In this document: positions 61,461 to 63,437 of the stretch, piece by piece
Position numbering within the stretch: position 1 is the stretch's first letter
Layout of the letters: the number at the start of each line of letters is the position of its first letter
From: an uncultured Clostridia bacterium
Lineage (GTDB): Bacteria > Bacillota > Clostridia > Monoglobales > Monoglobaceae
Length of the DNA stretch: 63,437 nucleotides
Assembly: GCA_947631965.1 (NCBI GenBank)
Contig: CANRNL010000014.1
Span: 1-63,437 of the forward strand
Reading direction: 5' to 3'
The notes under the pieces: generated by a model
The model's database searches: none
What the model was told of the DNA's origin: nothing
The model's input: the letters and a program-made list of their open reading frames with translations, nothing else
Position numbers and translations under genes: made by a program

Positions 61461-63011
61461 TTACTCGGAATTTGATTCTTCAAATTGAACCTCCTGCATC
61501 AATGCCTGTGCGTCGGTATAGTAGTAGCCTTTGGGCGCACGGATAATAGTCAGGTGCGGAAGGTTGGTGTAATACGATAAAATACTCGGCACTGTTTCTA
61601 TATAAGCAGAAAATGCATACTCTCCAATTTCTTTTAAATCACTGGGAATTACAAGAACTTTTAAATTATCACTGGCACAGAACGCCTCTTCACGAATGGT
61701 TTCAACCTCATCAGGTAAAATAACGCTTTCTAAAAACCAAGTGTTAAAAAAGGCACGCATCTGTATATGTTTCACGCTGCGCGGCACCGTATAGCCAAAA
61801 TCGTGTTTTCCTTCCGGATAACGTATTAGCATAGAGGCATTTTTGTTAAACAGAACTCCGTTTTTATCACAAAAATTGGGATTGTCTTTATTAACAAAGA
61901 TATTTTCCAAAGAACCGCACCAATCAAATACATAGTTTCCAAAATATTTTAAAGAGGCAGGTAATTTGATGCTTTGCAATGCACCGCAATAACAAAACGC
62001 CGCATCTTGAATTTCAATTACGCCTTCCGGAATATTGACTGACGTAAGGTTCTTACATCCGGAAAACAGTCGCTCCGGTAAAACCGAAAGAGATTTCGGC
62101 AAAGATACTTTTTTCAAATAATTGCAGCTGTCAAACGCCCGCGCCCTTATTTTCTTCACCCAATCCGGAATTACATATTCCGAGGCTGTTTTTCCGGCGG
62201 GGTATATCAACAAAGTCCCCGCTTTATCAAACAACATACCGTCTTTGTCATAGTAATACGGGTGATTTTTATCAACCAATATACTTTTCAACGCTTTACA
62301 TCCAACAAATGCGAAAACGCCGATTTGCTCAACGGATGCGGGAAATACAATGCGTTTTAACATACGGCACCCGGCAAACGCTATCACACCGATGCTTTGA
62401 ATCCCTTGCGGGATTTTATATTTTGAATCTTTTTTTCCTTCCGGATAACGAACCAGCATATTGCTCGTCTTATCAAACAGTACACCATCAATACTATAAT
62501 ATCTGTTATTCCCTTCCTCGACAAAAAAATCCTCCAGTGCGCTGCATCGGTCAAAAGTTTCCGGGTGAATTTCCGAAAGTGCCGCAGGGAGTACAATGTG
62601 TTTTAATGACCGACAGCCAAAAAAGGCGCATTCGTCAAGTTGTTTCAGCGAAGCCGGCAAATTAACGCTTTGCAGCGCACTGCATTCCCCAAACGCATCA
62701 GAGCCTATTTTTTCCACACCGTTAGGTATGTTGATACTTTTCAGCTTATTACAACCGACAAACAGTAATTCGGGAATCTCCGTTATCCGACCGGGCAAAA
62801 CGATATTTACCAAAGATGTAATTCCCTTAAATGTTTCACTTTCCAGCTTCATAATAGAATCGGGCAGGATAATACTTGTCAAATGCTCACAGCTTTGCAA
62901 GGCATATTTGCTTATCTCCGCAACTCCATCCGGAATTATTACGGTTTGTTCTGTAAAATCATCTTGAATAACTTTTGTTAGCACGCCCGAAGCGCTGATT
63001 TCAAATTTCAT
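61461..63011 (-). CDS. Intracellular BspA-type leucine-rich-repeat protein
   Basis: 516 residues from the ATG at 63011. About 14 repeats of the LRR_5 (BspA) type are seen: I-I-P-D-G-V, L-T-S-I-I-L-P-D-S-I, A-F-x-x-C-x-x-L. Every few repeats is a D-x-D-G-V/M-L-F-D-K insertion with R-Y-P-E-G-K or Y-P-A-G-K. It has no signal peptide or wall anchor, unlike most BspA proteins, which are surface adhesins. Its ATG overlaps the stop of the upstream 59-codon ORF (ATGA), so it is translationally coupled. Function unknown. Confidence 0.85.
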   Translation of the reverse strand: MKFEISASGVLTKVIQDDFTEQTVIIPDGVAEISKYALQSCEHLTSIILPDSIMKLESETFKGITSLVNIVLPGRITEIPELLFVGCNKLKSINIPNGVEKIGSDAFGECSALQSVNLPASLKQLDECAFFGCRSLKHIVLPAALSEIHPETFDRCSALEDFFVEEGNNRYYSIDGVLFDKTSNMLVRYPEGKKDSKYKIPQGIQSIGVIAFAGCRMLKRIVFPASVEQIGVFAFVGCKALKSILVDKNHPYYYDKDGMLFDKAGTLLIYPAGKTASEYVIPDWVKKIRARAFDSCNYLKKVSLPKSLSVLPERLFSGCKNLTSVNIPEGVIEIQDAAFCYCGALQSIKLPASLKYFGNYVFDWCGSLENIFVNKDNPNFCDKNGVLFNKNASMLIRYPEGKHDFGYTVPRSVKHIQMRAFFNTWFLESVILPDEVETIREEAFCASDNLKVLVIPSDLKEIGEYAFSAYIETVPSILSYYTNLPHLTIIRAPKGYYYTDAQALMQEVQFEESNSE

Positions 63012-63187
63012 CGACATCTTCCTCCGTTTCCGACAGCCCTTTCTTCTCCAGCAATAATAATGCAGGCATTTAACAAAAGCAGGAAATCAATCTTGTTTTT
63101 CATATAGCCGTTAACAGGCTTCAAGATATAGGCTTTCCCTGCAAGCGGTATGGAAGCATAGCCAACAGCCTTATCCGATTTACTCAT
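63008..63187 (-). CDS. Small ORF coupled to the LRR gene
   Basis: 59 residues beginning M-S-K-S-D-K-A-V-G-Y-A-S-I-P-L, with GGAGGAA before the ATG at 63187. A hydrophobic stretch (about I32-I45: D-F-L-L-L-L-N-A-C-I-I-I-A) suggests a membrane or core helix, and the C-terminus is basic. It overlaps the LRR start by four bases, so it probably is a real leader gene. I do not recognise it. Confidence 0.6.
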   Translation of the reverse strand: MSKSDKAVGYASIPLAGKAYILKPVNGYMKNKIDFLLLLNACIIIAGEERAVGNGGRCR

Positions 63188-63361
63188 TTTCTATTCCTCC
63201 TAACTCATAGATTTGATGACAAAGACAGAAAACGTCTCATCATCTGCGATTAGTATATCGCAAGCGATGGACTGTTTTAGGTACATACCTATATATGCTC
63301 AACAACTCAATGTTTTACAAGCATATAGCTTGCGCAAATAAAAAGCGCTATCCTCATAAAT

Positions 63362-63437
63362 GCACAGAACCAGTAAAAACGGACAATAGAAAAAAGAACC
63401 CTCCTGTGGTAGAATGAAAGAAACTACTACAGGAGGG
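63362..63437 (+). mobile_element. Probable left end of an insertion sequence (cut by window edge)
   Basis: The sequence ends in CCCTCCTGTGGTAG (63399-63412) and its near-complement CTACTACAGGAGGG (63424-63437), a 14-bp stem with one mismatch and an 11-base loop. It contains an AGGAGGG ribosome site at the very edge of the window. This layout resembles the leader of IS3/IS150-like transposase genes. The transposase lies outside the window. Confidence 0.4.

Overview
The window looks like a chromosomal segment of a sporulating, anaerobic, Gram-positive Clostridia-type bacterium. It carries a sporulation sigma factor of the SigG type, a SpoIIIJ/Jag pair, DnaD and DnaI-like helicase loaders, a Rex-independent looking set of flavin and Fe-S redox enzymes, and S-layer-homology (SLH) anchored pectin esterases. 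SLH-anchored pectinases recall Monoglobus-like pectin specialists, but that placement is inference. Housekeeping genes are full length with good ribosome sites and many TTGACA-17-TATAAT type promoters.

Layout. 0.2-6.6 kb: undecaprenyl-PP phosphatase, FtsK/SpoIIIE, HU, a zinc-ribbon gene broken by an in-frame TGA, and GTP-PEPCK. 6.8-14.8 kb: the rpmH-rnpA-yidD-yidC-jag arm runs leftward and dnaA-mnmE-dnaD-dnaI runs rightward, with an AT-rich gap between. This is a rearranged replication-origin neighbourhood, without dnaN/recF/gyrB and without clear DnaA boxes. 14.9-16.9 kb: HxlR regulator plus MATE pump, with a second 120-bp copy of the hxlR tail beyond the pump. 17.0-21.3 kb: the most interesting locus, an apparent single operon of a Cys-rich ACGX-repeat peptide, a radical SAM/SPASM maturase, a nitroreductase, an FMN-barrel/ferredoxin fusion, a zinc macrodomain and a class M sirtuin, divergent from the HxlR gene.

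21.3-32.4 kb: sigG, a DUF5662 gene, a Feo iron uptake operon with a palindromic operator on a consensus promoter, the dgt-dnaG-rpoD operon and the divergent trmK-nif3 pair. 32.4-42.6 kb: two tandem SLH proteins carrying rhamnogalacturonan-acetylesterase-like modules. One is a 2241-residue pectinesterase fusion and one is a shortened paralogue without a signal peptide. A divergent AraC regulator follows whose only sensible start codon is ATA. 42.6-45.7 kb: a type-2-like isoleucyl-tRNA synthetase.

45.9-56.4 kb: a redox region. A TetR gene and a flavodoxin gene diverge from overlapping promoters that carry TGAC-N5-GTCA palindromes. The same palindromes sit on the promoter of a six-gene operon 9 kb away (flavin reductase, Fe-alcohol dehydrogenase, aldo/keto reductase, CMD-cupin, and two exported flavodoxin fusions, one of them flavodoxin-SUMF1-flavodoxin). 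Between lie a second TetR, a small membrane protein, and a cupin and an Rrf2 gene sharing an operator. 56.6-61.2 kb: a WYL regulator, a decayed gene fragment, a PolC-like polymerase lacking the exonuclease, and a UDG-like protein. 61.4-63.4 kb: an intracellular BspA-type leucine-rich-repeat protein translationally coupled to a 59-residue ORF, then what looks like the left end of an insertion sequence. No tRNA, rRNA or CRISPR array was recognised.
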